From Cavia porcellus (Eukaryota; Chordata; Mammalia; Rodentia; Caviidae), in assembly GCF_034190915.1 (NCBI RefSeq), contig NW_026947489.1, positions 54,374,001 through 54,438,000 on the forward strand: a DNA stretch of 64,000 nucleotides. Reading direction: 5' to 3'. The notes under the pieces were generated by a model that saw only the letters and a list, made by a program, of their open reading frames with translations, was not told where the DNA came from and made no database searches. Positions 12,000-24,515 of this stretch are shown here, piece by piece; position 1 is the first letter of the stretch, and each line of letters opens with the position of its first letter. Position numbers and translations under genes: made by a program.

Positions 12000-13835
12000 T
12001 GTTTAGATATATTTTTTCTTAGTAAACAATGGATTTTTCATCCAAAGATATTCTAGAAATAAATGTGACAGCTATAAAGGCATTTCAAATATTATAAATA
12101 TCTCATTTAAATATGGTTTTATTGCCAGAATTTCACTTGAGTTGCAAGAGTTTGGTTAGTCATGGCTAGTTTAACTAAACAGAATTATCCCCACTGGTTA
12201 TGGCTAACCTATCTAGCTAGTCACTAAGAACAAGCTTGAATCATATTCCAACTATAAAAGTCAATGAATGCAGATAGAAAGAGAATCATGCTTATGTTTC
12301 TTATTTAAGTTACAACAGAAACATATCCTTAGAATCTATTTTTAATTTAAATCAGAATTCTACCTTGGATATTCTTATCAAGCCATCACAGTTTTGAAAG
12401 CCTTGTAGACATAGACAGGACTAGAAGACAAATAATGAGATTAATAATACATCATAACTATCTTCATGCAGCTCACATTTGTGTCAAACCTAATTAAGAC
12501 TTATAATTAGAAAGTTAAATTACACAACCAATCTCAGACTTGGAAGGAGCTTTTGTGACAACAAGTCCAACCACCCCACAGTGCAGATAGCCAATCTGAA
12601 CTTGGTTTGAATCATTTGTTTTTCACCATGCCAGAGCTGTTTACTATCATATTCTGCCAATTTCTTAAATGTTATTTTTTCTTCTGGCAATTGTAAGATA
12701 TTTAAAGTGTTGTGTATTAATGAAAGAAATAAGGGCACTCTTCTTTTACCCTAGTTTCTATAGCCAGAAGCTTGGTACAGAGCTATCAGTATGATGGACT
12801 TTGGGGTCAGTCGTGGCTCGGTCACATTATTCTGGAGCCCCATTCTTCCTGCTGGTCTCATGTTAATTCCATGGACAGGCCCTGCAGGATCTGGGTGAAA
12901 CTGTCTGATCTGTAGAACACTAACAGTGGACTTTCCTGGGAGAACTGTCACTGCTTCTCCTGGTGGCAGAAGTATGCTACTTGCCCAATAAAGTAGTGGC
13001 TACAGTGAGTATTATTTATTTCCCTAGTTACAGAAGACAAAGTAAGTAATATGTCAGTCGCAAATGTATTATATCTATGTTACATTAAGAAACACACTTG
13101 GACCTTTTTTCTAAAAACCTATCACAGAAAGGTTATTTTTCATAACATACACCAATGTAGTATTTTACAACTCACTAAGTGATTAGATGAAATAGCAACT
13201 GAATTCTTGAAATTGATGTTAAAAGCTTACGTTGCTAAAGAGCAGATTTAAGGATTCCTTTTGTCTTCAAGTTCCTACATTCTCCACTACAAACATCAGT
13301 ACGGGAATCCCAGACATACTTAATCATAGCTTCACAGCTATCGCATCCAATGTGCTTCTGGAGAGAGTGGGTCATTCATTCCTAACATACATTACATACG
13401 TATTGAATTGAAGCAACACATTCTACTCCATCTGCATATGGTACAACTATAGTCTTTAAGGGAAGAGGCAGTCTCCCTGTTTTGATCTTCTATAGAGCAA
13501 CACTGCAGATCCTTGCTCTATTGGTATGGAATGGAACAGGGAATTATTTACACAGGACACTGGGAAGAGAAGAAAGTTTTCTCAGACATATTGACATGTA
13601 GAATGCATTTGCAGAGATGAATAGATGATGGAAAAGATGTTTTATTCTCTGGAAGTTATTTTTGTGAAGTCAGGGAGAAAACACTGGAAGGATATAAGAA
13701 TAGCAGGCTACTTAGTATAACGTAGGGAAGTGAAGAAAATGAGGGATGGAATAAATGGAGGCATGAAGTGGTTGAGAATAGAAATGTAGGTTCAGGTCAG
13801 TGTAGAAGGCACTCAATTTTAATCTTTAGGGGTGT
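12000..13835. other. Unannotated non-coding DNA
   Basis: No clear element was identified. A short segment at about 12532-12600 (acttggaaggagctttt...caagtccaaccacccca) resembles the 'gatcatctagtccaaccccctc' motif of old mammalian repeats, too weakly to assign. Short open frames at 12520-12738 and 12751-12951 show no domain I recognise. Confidence 0.5.
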
Positions 13836-13839
13836 GGTT

Positions 13840-13970
13840 ACTACATCTTAATCTTCAATGTGCATTAAAATTACCTGACTACTTGTCAAGCTATAGATTG
13901 ATGGTCCCATCGTGTACATTTCTGATTTAATTGGACTAGATAAGACCCGAACATTTGCATTTCTTACAAA
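13840..13970 (+). repeat. MER5A-like hAT-Charlie fossil
   Basis: The order AATGTGCATTAAAATTACCTG, then TTTCTGATTTAATTGGACTAG and GACCCGAACATTTGCATTTC follows the MER5A consensus (tgcattagaatcacctg ... tctgatttaattggtctgg ... gcatt). It is a small non-autonomous DNA transposon shared across mammals. The match is by remembered consensus. Confidence 0.7.
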
Positions 13971-13999
13971 TATTGAGGTGGCAAATATATTTTAATTTT

Positions 14000-16100
14000 A
14001 AATGGGCCAGAAAAGGAAGAGTCTAGCGTGATAGTAGCATTGGAGTGCTGGAGGATGGACAGGGGGAAAGAATGAACACAGATAGTACATGAGCTACTGT
14101 AGGAACGCAAGTAGGACTCATATAGGGGAGTCAGCATTAGATAGAAAGAACAGCATTTTGAAAAAAAATTCAAAAGAATAGCAATAGAAATAGTCATGCA
14201 TCCATCAGAAGCATAAGGGCAGAGAGGCACCAAGGTCCCTGATAGAGGTATTGAGCAGGATTATAATCATTAACCAACATAAAAACTAGAGGAGGAGCAA
14301 ATATTCTTTTTCTTTTACAGGCAAGCAGGCACTGGAGAGAGGAAGCATAATAGTAACTTCAAGAGGAGATTTATAAAAATAGACTGTGATTGTTACTCTC
14401 CTTTAAAGCAATAGAGTTTAACAAAACAACATGAGTTTTAAAATAACACAGCTGTGTTCCATAGCTTTGTATTGGCCCCCTAGGTAACTGTATTTGTCTG
14501 TATAAGAACTAATTTTCTGGTTCTTGATGAGAAGTCTTTTCTCCCAGAAATGCAGGCTTCCAAACACAAGAATTGATAAGGACATTTATTGCTGCCTTGA
14601 GGACTCCAAAGACCTAGTGAAGAATTAAAGGGGAGAGCTAGAGACAAAATCTCTGCTAGATTTTATCATCACTCTAGGTAGAAAATAACAGGCTGACATT
14701 GATGATGGAGAAGTGCAACAGAATCATTCCTATAGTGTAAGACTTCTCAAAACACTGCATCCTTCTGTGCTCCCAAGACCAGCTGCAGAGACAGAGCCAG
14801 GATGTCTTGCCATGGTCAGTCACATGACTCTTTCCCTTGTGGAAAGCCACATTGATTTAGTAATGGGTCTTTTTAAGTTTGATCTGACAAATGGATTTAA
14901 TGTCCTGATTGACAGATCAGAGGCAGTCAGATTTCAGAACACCCAAATTCTAGAAGATTATGGCTCTTTGCAATGATAGTGATAAAAGGAAGTGTTTCAA
15001 TCTTTGTGCATCAACCTGCTTTGTTATATTTAAAGCCAAAAATATATAAGTATTCCAGAACTTGTGACCAAAGAACAGAAGCTTGATTGCAGAAATTCCA
15101 AGGTTATATAGAAGGAAAAGGAAGGCTAGAATTGTGTGAGGCTGGTTCTAGGAATGTTTCCACAGAGGGAAATAACCAGAGATGTGATTAGCAAGACAGG
15201 GTTGAGAACAAATAACTTAACCTACCTCACGCTGTTTACTCATTGTATAAATGAATCTAGTACCTACATCCCTGTGCTATGTAGTAACTTACATAAAAAT
15301 CTATTGCTAACTTGCTCAACATCTACTACTAAATCAAAGATACATATTATTTTCTTTTCCTACTCATTTCGTGTTGCAAAAGGACTCAAAACACAGAAAG
15401 CAGATTAAAACCATATGTGGAAAATGCCCACCCATTCAAATTAAATTTTCAAAAATACAGTTAGCGCATATTTGGAAATAAAGTTGAACACTACACTAGA
15501 ATGTTAAATACGAACAGAAAGAGTAGGAGACAAGGACTGAAGACCCAGATGAGGCTGGCTGACAGTAGTTTATATTGAAATCATATATTCCTTTTGCCTC
15601 ATGCCCCAAGGATCAGTCAGCACCACTGGAGTAGAAATAGGAAAAGTATGGAATGGATGATCATCTCCTCAACTCAAGGATTACCCAAGATGTACAACTG
15701 AATTTCCAAATGATGAGGAAAATTAGTTGATAAGTGTTCGTATTCAAAAATATGTCATAAGATATTGGCTAGGGCAGGAGAAATGATCAAGGTGAGATTT
15801 AGGAAAAACCTGAACAACAAGTGCACAAGATATCAGGAAGTTGTAGAGAAAAAGGTTCTCAGTGGGAACCTCCATCTTAGAGATTTTCAGGGTGTGGCCT
15901 TCGCTGGTGTTCATGTCTACGTGTGTTTGTTTTGTTGTGTTGTTTTTCTAAATGACAAAGCTTGGGCTAGGTCATAAAAACAAAATCCCAAGCAAAAGGT
16001 GAGAAAAAGTCTTTGGAAGTTGAAACAAGGAATAAGAATAATGATTTGAAGAAAATTAGATCACACACAGAAGGCCTCGTATTCTTGTTATAGATTAGAT
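14000..16100. other. Unannotated non-coding DNA
   Basis: No SINE, L1 or long simple repeat was recognised. Open frames of 60-90 codons here (for example 14713-14976, 15136-15408 and 15765-15977) show no motif I know and lie isolated, so I treat them as chance frames. Confidence 0.5.
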
Positions 16101-16119
16101 CAAAAATGATCTCCAATAT

Positions 16120-16455
16120 GCTTATGTTCTCAGACTGGAGATTTTGAAATGTGGTTGGACTATGGGGACATTGTACTCATAGCTGAATTTGTTTACTGAT
16201 AAGTTCAGACTGAGTGTGCTGTTGGGATGTGGGGCCTCATTAGAAAAAGTGGGTTATGGCGTATACGACATAAAAGACTTAATCTCCTCCCTTCTCTCTC
16301 TGTCTTGTGGTCATTTTTTAATGAATATCTTTCCCTTGTCATCTCTTTCACCAAGCCATTCTTATCTTGGAACCAGCTGGCCAAGGCTGGTAACCACGAG
16401 CCAAAATAAATCTCTTCTTTAAATTGTAGGTGTCAAATATTTTGTCTCAAAGATG
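16120..16455 (+). repeat. URR1-like repeat
   Basis: Ends with GAGCCAAAATAAATCTCTTC, TTTAAATTGTAGGTGTC and AAATATTTTGTCTCA, the same 3' module as the copies at 5905 and 57355. Two overlapping plus-strand frames (16189-16422 and 16227-16409) lie inside it and are repeat-derived. Confidence 0.6.
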
Positions 16456-16497
16456 AAAAAATTACAAAGACAGATGAAAAAATGACAAAGACAGGTC
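16452..16497 (+). repeat. Two-copy tandem repeat of about 22 bp
   Basis: GATGAAAAAATTACAAAGACA is followed directly by GATGAAAAAATGACAAAGACA, two near-identical tandem units at the 3' edge of the URR1-like element. Confidence 0.9.
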
Positions 16498-16499
16498 AT

Positions 16500-17940
16500 T
16501 GCTTTGACTGTACTTGACCATGTGGCTTCAAAGCCTTTGGAGTTGGTTTATAGGAGTAATGGTTTGAAGATAGCAGGTAGAGAAGTCCTAGAAGGTCTAA
16601 AATGAGCTTGATGAGAAATTCTGGTTGTACCTCAGAACACCAGAATGGTCACAGAAATGCAGGTAGTAAATAGCAAGCTTAAGAGATTTCAGTTGGAAAT
16701 CAAAACTCCATTGGCATTTGGACTTAAAACTATCTGTGTTACATTCTGGCAGAAAATGTGCCCACATTATGTTCAAGCCAGAAGACTTTATGGGAGAATG
16801 AGAATAAAGGCAGTAAACTAACCAATCAAAAGAAATTTCAAGGCAGCCCATTGTTCAGGCTGTGCCATGGGGTACTGTTAGCTACTTCTAGTTGAATCTG
16901 TATTGAAAATCAAAAACAAACACTTATATGAAAATTTTTCAGTTTTGCCAGAAAAGAAATGCTTACAAAGTTGTGGCTACAGAAGGCATAGTTGCTGAAG
17001 TTAGTGACATTAAAGAGAAGCCAAATACTTTACATCAGTAAGATAAACTAATACCTTGAGGCATTTCAAGAATCAATAAGACCCAACTCTTCCTAGAATT
17101 GATTGTGTAAAATGGTTTAAGGTCTTAGAATAATTTGTTTTTACTAAAATTCCCCAGGGTATTCTGACTGAAAACAGCCACCAAGGAAATTATTTCCTGA
17201 AATTTGGCCACACAGGCCCTTGGAGTACTCTCTATTCACAGTCCAAAGAGGCCAGGCTACTGCTTCCGCTAGCAGCAGACCTTGGTATCATCTACTTGGT
17301 GCTTTCATAAGCATACAGAATGTCAGAGCTGTGGAGTCAGGGAAGCCTCCACTGAGATTTTAAAAGAAGGCCTGAAAAGCCACATAATGTGCCCTGGAGA
17401 CAGTAGTGTATGAATCAATGAGTGTGAATTGGAAAGTGCAATGGACAAGTAAGTGGACAAGCCAGAGCCATGGAACATCTGCTAAGGAAGTCTGCAGGCA
17501 GTGAGGTAAGCCACACTAAGAAAGAGGTCACAAAGGCTGAAACCACCAATGCCTTAGGGGCAGAGCTGCCTAATCACTTGGCATTCACATTTATCCACAG
17601 CTTGCTCTGAGTGCTAAACATGAAATCACGGGATTTATTATTTTCCTTGCTGGATCTCATTCCTGCTTTCTATTACTTCCCCCTTCCTCATGGAATGAGA
17701 ATAGTTCCCTGGTGCCATTGTATTACAGAAGAGTTTAACTTGCTTTTTCATCTTCACAGGGGCCCAGAGCGGAAAAACCTTCAGAGACGTTAGACTCAGA
17801 CATCTCAGCAATGCTGGAATTGTTAAGATTAAATGACTGAGAGATGGATTAAATGCATTTTGCCTAGAGATGTGCATGAATCTTTTGAGGGCCAGACACA
17901 AAATGGTACGGTGCAAGCACAGAACAAAAATAACTCCCAA
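16500..17940. other. Unannotated non-coding DNA
   Basis: Nothing recognisable. A 100-codon minus-strand frame at 17638-17940 and a 60-codon plus-strand frame at 17611-17793 overlap each other antisense and have no known motif. Neither is supported as a gene. Confidence 0.5.
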
Positions 17941-17944
17941 ACTT

Positions 17945-18260
17945 TTATGTGTTCAAGTATATGAATCATGGGGCCCGGTATTCAGGTCTACTCATGAGTT
18001 CATTGATAAGTTGGCTATAAGGAGGAGGAGCCTGGTCAGAAAAAAGCAACATACTGGAGCATGACCTGAAAAGGTGTGTGTCCTTCCCTGTGTCCTCCTT
18101 TTACTCCCTGCTTCTTGGCTGCCCTAATGGGAGCACTTCCCCTTTGCCAGACTCTTCTGCCACACTGTTTCTGCTGTGGAACCAACAGAAGAAGGTTGCT
18201 AATTATAAACCAAAATTAACTGTTCTCCTTTAACTTGTGATTATTAGTAAGTTGTTCCAC
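17945..18260 (+). repeat. URR1-like repeat, diverged
   Basis: It contains a CTTGGCTGCCCTAATGGGAG-like block, TTCTGCCACACTG, then ATAAACCAAAATTAACTG, TTCTCCTTTAACTTGTG and a terminal AGTAAGTTGTTCCAC. This is the same layout as the better-preserved copies, with more changes. Confidence 0.45.
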
Positions 18261-18480
18261 AATTGAGAATGCAGCTAAGTCACATTTTGATTTGTGGTTC
18301 AGACAGATGTGATTGGATAGTGGGAGGCTACAACTTTCATTGGCAGAATATGGCCAGTCTCATTCAGCTTGGTGGTGACAAATGGCTCAAGGATCTAGCT
18401 CTACCACATTTGATCTACCTATATGGATCTGTATTATGTTCTCTAAATAATTAAAATCAGCACAGTACAGACATACCTGC

Positions 18481-18560
18481 ATAACCATATGCATTGCAAT
18501 ACAATTCATAATAGAGCTACGGGACAAGCTTAAGTTCCCAGCAAAAGATGAATGAATAAA

Positions 18561-18595
<35 letters not shown>

Positions 18596-18800
18596 ATAAA
18601 GAAAAACAAAATCATATCTTTTGGAGAAAAATGGATGGAACTAGAGATCATTATGGTAAAAATAATTAAACCAGACTTAAACATAGGAACTCAAATATTG
18701 CATGGAGATCATCTTTCTAGACAACATAAACCAGTCTTAGAAACTTGAATATCAGATTTTGTATATGTAAATTCTAAAATAAATAAAGATGGAATAAAAG
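18481..18800 (+). mobile_element. L1 3' fragment with internal AT repeat
   Basis: Motifs 'acaattcataatagagctac', 'atgccataaagaaaaac', AAAATGGATGGAACTAGAG and 'atcattatggtaaa' follow the end of L1 ORF2 and the start of the 3' UTR. An AT microsatellite (18563-18592) sits where related L1 copies have short TA-rich sequence. Confidence 0.75.
18563..18592. repeat. (AT)n microsatellite
   Basis: Fifteen uninterrupted AT units inside the L1 3' fragment. Confidence 0.98.
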
Positions 18801-18966
18801 TAAAAAATTATAAGAGAAAAAGAAAAGAATCAAGAGGAAGAAGAAGAATGGAGTAACAAGGTAAAAATAATCAAAGTATGACATATGCAGGTATGAATTT
18901 GCCAAAATGAAAGCCATTATTTTGCATACTAAAATGTATTAGTGAAATGGAGGGAAGTAAGAAAGC

Positions 18967-19032
18967 AAGGAAGAAGGAAGGAAAGAAGGAAGAAAGGAGA
19001 GAAGAAAAGAAAAAGAAAGGAAAGAAGAAAAG

Positions 19033-19083
<51 letters not shown>

Positions 19084-19087
19084 AAAA

Positions 19088-19119
<32 letters not shown>

Positions 19120-19124
19120 AAAAG
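18967..19124 (+). repeat. 158-nt pure purine tract, (GAAA)n core
   Basis: From 18967 to 19124 every base on the plus strand is A or G. The core at 19033-19120 is an almost perfect GAAA tetranucleotide repeat, and the left part mixes GGAA, GAAG and GAGA. Homopurine-homopyrimidine mirror tracts of this kind can form triplex (H-DNA) structures. Four Lys/Glu/Arg or Ser/Phe/Leu-rich open frames here are artefacts. Confidence 0.97.
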
Positions 19125-19129
19125 TTGAC

Positions 19130-21550
19130 AGTTGGCCCATGAGTCAAGGATCTAAGAGCTTACAGTGGTGGTAGCAGGGCAAAGTCAACCACAGATATGA
19201 TGGAAGAATGCAGAGAAGAGTCAGAGAAATGGCTGGGTGAGAAGTTTGCATTCTGGTGATCAGAGTATGTCCTACAGTTTGCAAGCTACTTCCCACGCAT
19301 AAGTATATTTTTTGATCAGTAATAGGGAAGACACAATGCTGCAGAAGAGAGGAGGCCAGGAATCATTAAGCCTCAGGTATCCAACAAGAATGATGGGATA
19401 CACTCTGTGATCACTGGGAGAATGTTTCTTTGGGCTTCTGTAAATTAAAAATCAGGATGGCAAAGAGGCTAAGACTGAGAGCGGAAGACTTGATTTTTCT
19501 TGTTTTGTTTTGCTTTTTTTTTTTTTTTTTTAACCAACTGTCCCTCACAGTCCCACGTAAAGAGGGAGAAGAAATTGTTAAAACTGTGAACACATTTTCA
19601 AGTAAGGTAGGAAGGCCATGGAAGGACATCTTGATGAGGCAAGCTGCATTTGTAGTCCATGGTAGAGCTTGTGTTATTGAATAGAATGGGAATGGTGATA
19701 GAAAATAGAAAAGTATTCACAGCTAGATGTGTACATATACTAACATCACATGGCAAAATATCAAGAGAGGTTGATCAATACTTTGAGAAATATTTTAGAC
19801 AGCTTGACAAAATTTTAAATCTCTGTACTCCATGACTTTCAAATCTTTGTTCACACTATGCAACATTCTGAGGTGTTTGTAGTCACGTTCATTGACACAT
19901 CAGCTATCTAATGCAGAAAATCTTTCATAAAGATCATGCACATTAAGATCTTTCAGTGCTAAAGAAACAAGAATATTCACAAATGACTATTTCCTATGAC
20001 TCAAGAAAAGGAAAGAGGAAATAGTTTTTCTAGTCATATTGTGATATAAAACAATTTATAAGAATCATTGCACATGTGTTCATTTATTTTTTTCTATTTA
20101 AAACAAATTCAGTTCTGGTCTAAAGTAAGTTTTTGGGTCACTTTTCTGCCAATTCTAAAACTTGGTTATTTCATGTGATTATAACACAATAGAAATGTCC
20201 TTAATGCTGTTTTTAATCTTATGGTAGCACGTCACAAAATGAGAATTTCTCTTGGTATACAGTGCATTACAATATTCTGACAATAAGAATGTCAGAGTGG
20301 GAAATTTTTATCAATATTCTTTGGGATCATTATCACACATCATCTGCATATAATTTCCATAGCAGAGAGCAGAGAATGTGACATTAGCATCACACTAATG
20401 TTGGCTTGAGAGCTCAAGATATCAATATGCATTCTAGTCATGACAATCCCTAAAGAATAATTATAATCATTTTACATAAATCATGATGAGCAATGAGGTA
20501 CCCATCACCTGGTCAATTAGTCTGCACCATGTGATTGGTAGAAAAACTGAAGAATTATAAAGCCTCATACTATGTTACTGTTAACCAGATTAAACTCACT
20601 GCAACATTCCATTTACATGAAATTTTTGTGAAGGAGATAGGGAAAAACGTAACTGAACCAACCTCAGAGACAGAGAAGTGATTGTGATAAAGAGTATATA
20701 GGCTGAATATTGTCACTTTCCTGTTATTATAGATTTAAAGAACTAAATCCAAATAATAAGATAAAGAAGCAGAGCTCTCACTTGGAAGATTAAAGATGTA
20801 TTTATCCAAAGCAGCATATGAAATGAGCACAGGAAGAAAAAGGAATATAAAATCATATATTGTGCTTGAGGTCTAGGAAGCCAGGGTCCAAAAAATGAAA
20901 GAAGAAGATCTGAACTGTCCTAAGAATTCTCTGCTAGTATCTTTAGTCTCTTGGATTTTGCAGGTAGGAAAACAAAATCTAGAGAATGTAGACCTCAACC
21001 TCTAAAACAGTGTATTTCCATTTGTGCACAAATTAAGTTTAATTCAGGAAGTAAGCAAAACACGCTTCCCTTAAAATTTGCATAAAATCAAAATGCACCT
21101 CTTTTATTAAAAAAGAAAACTAAGTCCAAGTCCTGAAGTCAAAGTAAACAGCCCTGTGAAAGGGGGCGATTGGTGAACTAACCAGATTGGTTTGCAAAGT
21201 CCATGATATCCTCTCTGAGAGGACAGGAAGTGCTCCTGTGCCTGTTTCCAGGGCCTTCATGGTGAGTCATGCTTTTAGAGCAAAGAGACAGTCATGTTTT
21301 AGATCTCCAGAAAGCCTATCAATTTGACTCCCCATCAATTTGACTCCCTTTCATTTTAGATTTCTTTTTAGCTCAAAAGACATTCAAGTCTCCAAATTCT
21401 TTACAAATACAAAATTTTCCAAACTCTACAAGTTTTTTTTTTTAACTCTGTCTAAATAACACTGCAGCACACAGAACAGAGTAAATAAGACAACAAGAGT
21501 ATAGAGAGCAAAATTGAATTTTACTTCATGAGATCCTATTTTTTCCTGTT
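19130..21550. other. Unannotated non-coding DNA
   Basis: No defined element was seen apart from a poly(T) run at about 19514-19531 and a 15-bp direct tandem duplication (ATCAATTTGACTCCC twice) at about 21319-21348. Confidence 0.55.
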
Positions 21551-21565
21551 AGAAAAGTAGATTGA

Positions 21566-21678
21566 GGGCTGGGGGTTTAGCTCAGCGGCATAAGCACCTG
21601 CCTTGCAAGCAGGCGGTCGTGAGTTCGATTCCCGGTACCGATAAAAATGAAAAAGACAAAAAAAAAAAAAAAAAAAAA
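21566..21678 (+). repeat. ID-type tRNA-derived SINE, recent insertion
   Basis: Near-identical in the body to the copy at 3064: A box TAGCTCAGCGG, loop CTTGCAA, B-box-like AGTTCGATTCC, then the shared GATAAAAATG-type linker and a pure A tail. A perfect 15-bp duplication (AGAAAAGTAGATTGA) flanks it at 21551-21565 and 21679-21693. The internal pol III promoter looks intact. Two minus-strand open frames here are artefacts. Confidence 0.93.
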
Positions 21679-21699
21679 AGAAAAGTAGATTGAAAGGAA

Positions 21700-23110
21700 T
21701 ATGTGTCAATGCTGGGAGGCCGGTGAGCATACTGTTTGAGTGATAAAAATGTTTTCATTGGATACAAGCATAATTTGCATGTGGCTCGTAATTTCTGGGA
21801 GGTCATTTAAGTAACTATTTAATTAGAAGTAAGTACAGTGATACTTGGTTCATAAATTTAATTTATTCCACTATTCTGGGAGAAATGGCAGCCTTTGTGT
21901 TTGTTACCTGATGTGAAATTTGGGATGGAAGCAAAATTTTGCCAAGTTTTTTCTTTTTGTGAACTGAGTCATTTGCGAACAGACATGAATGGAGATATTC
22001 CTGCTGCACTTTGATTTCAAATACATTTTCAAAAATGGCCAAAGCACAAAAGAACATGCATCCTTTCCCAAATGTGTAGAAACATCCATTCTACCTTCCG
22101 TCAAACCCTACACAGAGTTCTCTCCTCACAGTTCCATTCCTCTGGTTTCCCAGGAAGAGATGGCCGGTACCATTTTATATTTTTGAGTACACATTTGGAT
22201 TGATCTCAGTCCTGCCAGATAATTACAAGGTTATCCAAAGTGGAGAATATAGGTGTAATTTGTAGATTGTTACAGTCCTTTCCCACTCTATTTGATCATA
22301 GTGTATCCAACCTATTTATGTGCGACTAGTCCAGGGAAAATGTATTTAGTAAATAGAATTAAAATTCCTCCATCTACCCATGATTTCATCAGATATATTA
22401 GAAAATTACCAAAGAGTAACAGTAACTAAACATTCAGATTATGATGTGGCCCCTGCAATGTGTCAAAATGATAATAATAACAGCAATAGATTCCTCAGGA
22501 TACTCAGTTATTCATGCATTTTTCCTCTCTAAACCCAAGAGAAATATATTTATTGCTGATAGTTAAATAAAGAAATGGAAGTTTAGCATTGCCAAGGCTG
22601 GATTTCAAGCAGAATTCTACCTAAGCTTATGGAAAAGGCTGCTAATACTGAGGAAGAGCTGCACTGGAAAGAGTTGTTGTAGAGATGGATAAATTTGTTT
22701 TAAGATCTTTATTTTAAAGACCCGTGGAATGCTGAGGAAGTACAAGATTGTCCTGGGTACTTAACCTGGATAAGGGCTCTTATAGAAGTCTTCCCAGGAA
22801 CAATAGCATTACGGTTTGATAGGAAAACAGAAATAAGCTAGGGAACATACTGAATGAAGGGAATTTGGGAAAGTACTTGCCAGGCAAACAGAATAGCATG
22901 TGCGAGAAGGAAGAAGACAAAGAATTAGGCAGAAAGAAAATGATAACACTTTCATGCCATGATAAGGAGTTGGCTCTATTCTAGAATGTGGGGGGAGGAG
23001 ACTAGTGGTGAGATTTAGAAAGAATATGATCATAATGGTATGCAGAAGAAATTGGAGAAGTTGAAGGAATGGATCCTAGGAGCCACAGTGTAGCCTGTTT
23101 TCACATGAGA
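21700..23110. other. Unannotated non-coding DNA
   Basis: No element recognised. Overlapping short frames on both strands at 21863-22186 and a 74-codon frame at 22809-23033 have no identifiable features. Confidence 0.5.
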
Positions 23111-23114
23111 CAGC

Positions 23115-23505
23115 TGTCTGGGTTTTAATTGTTCTGAGTTGAATCGTACCACCCACCAATTTTATACTGAAAGAAACTGAAAACTGTGGCTTGAAAATAT
23201 GACTACTTAGAAACAGGGTCTTCCTGGAGAGAGAATCTGGTCAAAATGAGGCCATGGGAATCATTCTTAATCTAGTATAACCGGAAGCTTGTAAACAGAG
23301 ATTAGGATGCAGACCCACATAGAAAAAGGCCAGAGATGAGGGCATAGGAAATAGAACACCAAAGAGAGCTTAGAAGAGAGCATGCTTCTGGCTTGATCTA
23401 AGATTTCTAGGCTCCAGAATTGTGAGGAAATACACATCTTTTTTTCTAAGCCACTCAGGAGCTGTATTTTGTGATAGCAGCCCAGACAAACTAATATACT
23501 AATGT
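23115..23505 (+). repeat. Old MaLR-LTR-like repeat
   Basis: The layout matches a common mammalian repeat: TTGAATCGTACCACCCACCAA at the start, AACAGGGTCTTCCTGGAG, AAATGAGGCCATGGG, GGCTCCAGAATTGTGAGG and CAGACAAACTAATATA at the end. The terminal 'aaactaata' and internal 'ccagaactgtgag' type motifs are typical. I cannot fix the family name. Confidence 0.5.
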
Positions 23506-23539
23506 TAAATCTTTCATATATTATTTTTAATGTTTACTT

Positions 23540-23636
23540 CTTTTTTATTTATTAATTTGTGATACTGAATGTTGGATGCAAGGTTGGGTATGTACTTGGC
23601 AAGTGCTTTCCTGCTAAGATTTATGGGTAGCCCACC
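23540..23636 (-). repeat. Old ID-like SINE, minus strand
   Basis: On plus the order TTTGTGATACTGAATGTTGG, GGGTATGTACTTGGCAAGTGC and CTTTCCTGCTAAG is a decayed reverse complement of an ID body ('ttggtactggggattgaaccc ... gctaggcaagcgctctaccactgag'). It lacks the features of the young subfamily. Confidence 0.5.
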
Positions 23637-24320
23637 TTCTCACCTTTAAATGATGCTTCTCAAATAAATCCAAAAGGATAGCTATGTACAGGGGAAATTC
23701 CTGTATAGATGGCATTAGACTCGCTTAATCAATGAGTACTAAACTTGCTAAAATAAAACACTACCTAGAAATAGCAATTCTAGGATATGGTTGTTGATTT
23801 TTTTCTTTTGTACTTGTGTAAGAATAATAAAACAAAACAGACATTTCATTCTTCCCACAGCCTTTTCTGGAGGGATAATTAACATGATATAAAACATTAG
23901 AGCTTTAGGATGAAGGGACATTGTGCTAAACTCAACCACATTTTCAATTTAAATCTCCTGCTGAGTGGAGTGCAAATAGGCACCCTGCCCAAGCATAAAG
24001 GAATAAATCTCCACTTAGGTTCTCCTGAGTCTTTCTGGCTCACCTGAAAGCCAGTCAGCTGGAAATGGACACCACAGCTTCCAGCAAAGGTAACTTCCTC
24101 TGCCACTTTCCCAGTGTCACAGATTACAGAAGGGAACCAGCATTTCAGTGTAGCTGCTAAGTGACATAGTAAATACACAGCTGAAAAATGCCATGATGTG
24201 GCTGGAGGGATTTGGTAGCAGAAGCTGGAGACTTCCTCATGGCTATTAGTTCTGTCTCTAGGTAGGAGGCGTAGGGGGAAAAATACATTCATTATTAATT
24301 TCAAGAATAAGAGATTTTAA

Positions 24321-24515
24321 GCGGGACATCATGGTGCACTCCTGTAATCCCAGCATTTGGGAGGCTGAGGTAGGAGGATCATTGCAAGTTTGAGACCAGC
24401 CTGGGTTACAAAGTGAGCCCAAGGGTATCCTGAACTGCATAGTGAGACCCTGTCTCAAAAAGGCCAAAAAAAAAAAAAAAAAAAAAAAAAGAAAAGAAAG
24501 AAAGAAAAGAAAAAG
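24321..24515 (+). repeat. B1-like (7SL-derived) SINE
   Basis: Canonical 7SL-type motifs are clear: CTCCTGTAATCCCAGCATTTG, GGAGGCTGAGGTAGGAGGATC, GAGACCAGCCTGGGTTACAAA and ATAGTGAGACCCTGTCTC, followed by poly(A) and GAAA-rich tail. Between the 'gcctgggttacaaagtgag' and 'atagtgagaccctg' motifs sits an extra segment of roughly 30 bp that looks like an internal duplication of that region, as known in rodent B1 types. Minus-strand frames 24258-24551 and 24406-24780 derive from it. Confidence 0.92.

Noticed and set aside
18871..19174. Lys/Glu/Arg- and Ser/Phe/Leu-rich open frames on both strands
   Set aside because: Translation of the GAAA purine tract in different frames.
23897..24304. 135-codon minus-strand frame
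   Set aside because: No known motif, no supporting splice, promoter or conservation evidence, and it ends next to a SINE. Kept only as an unexplained frame.
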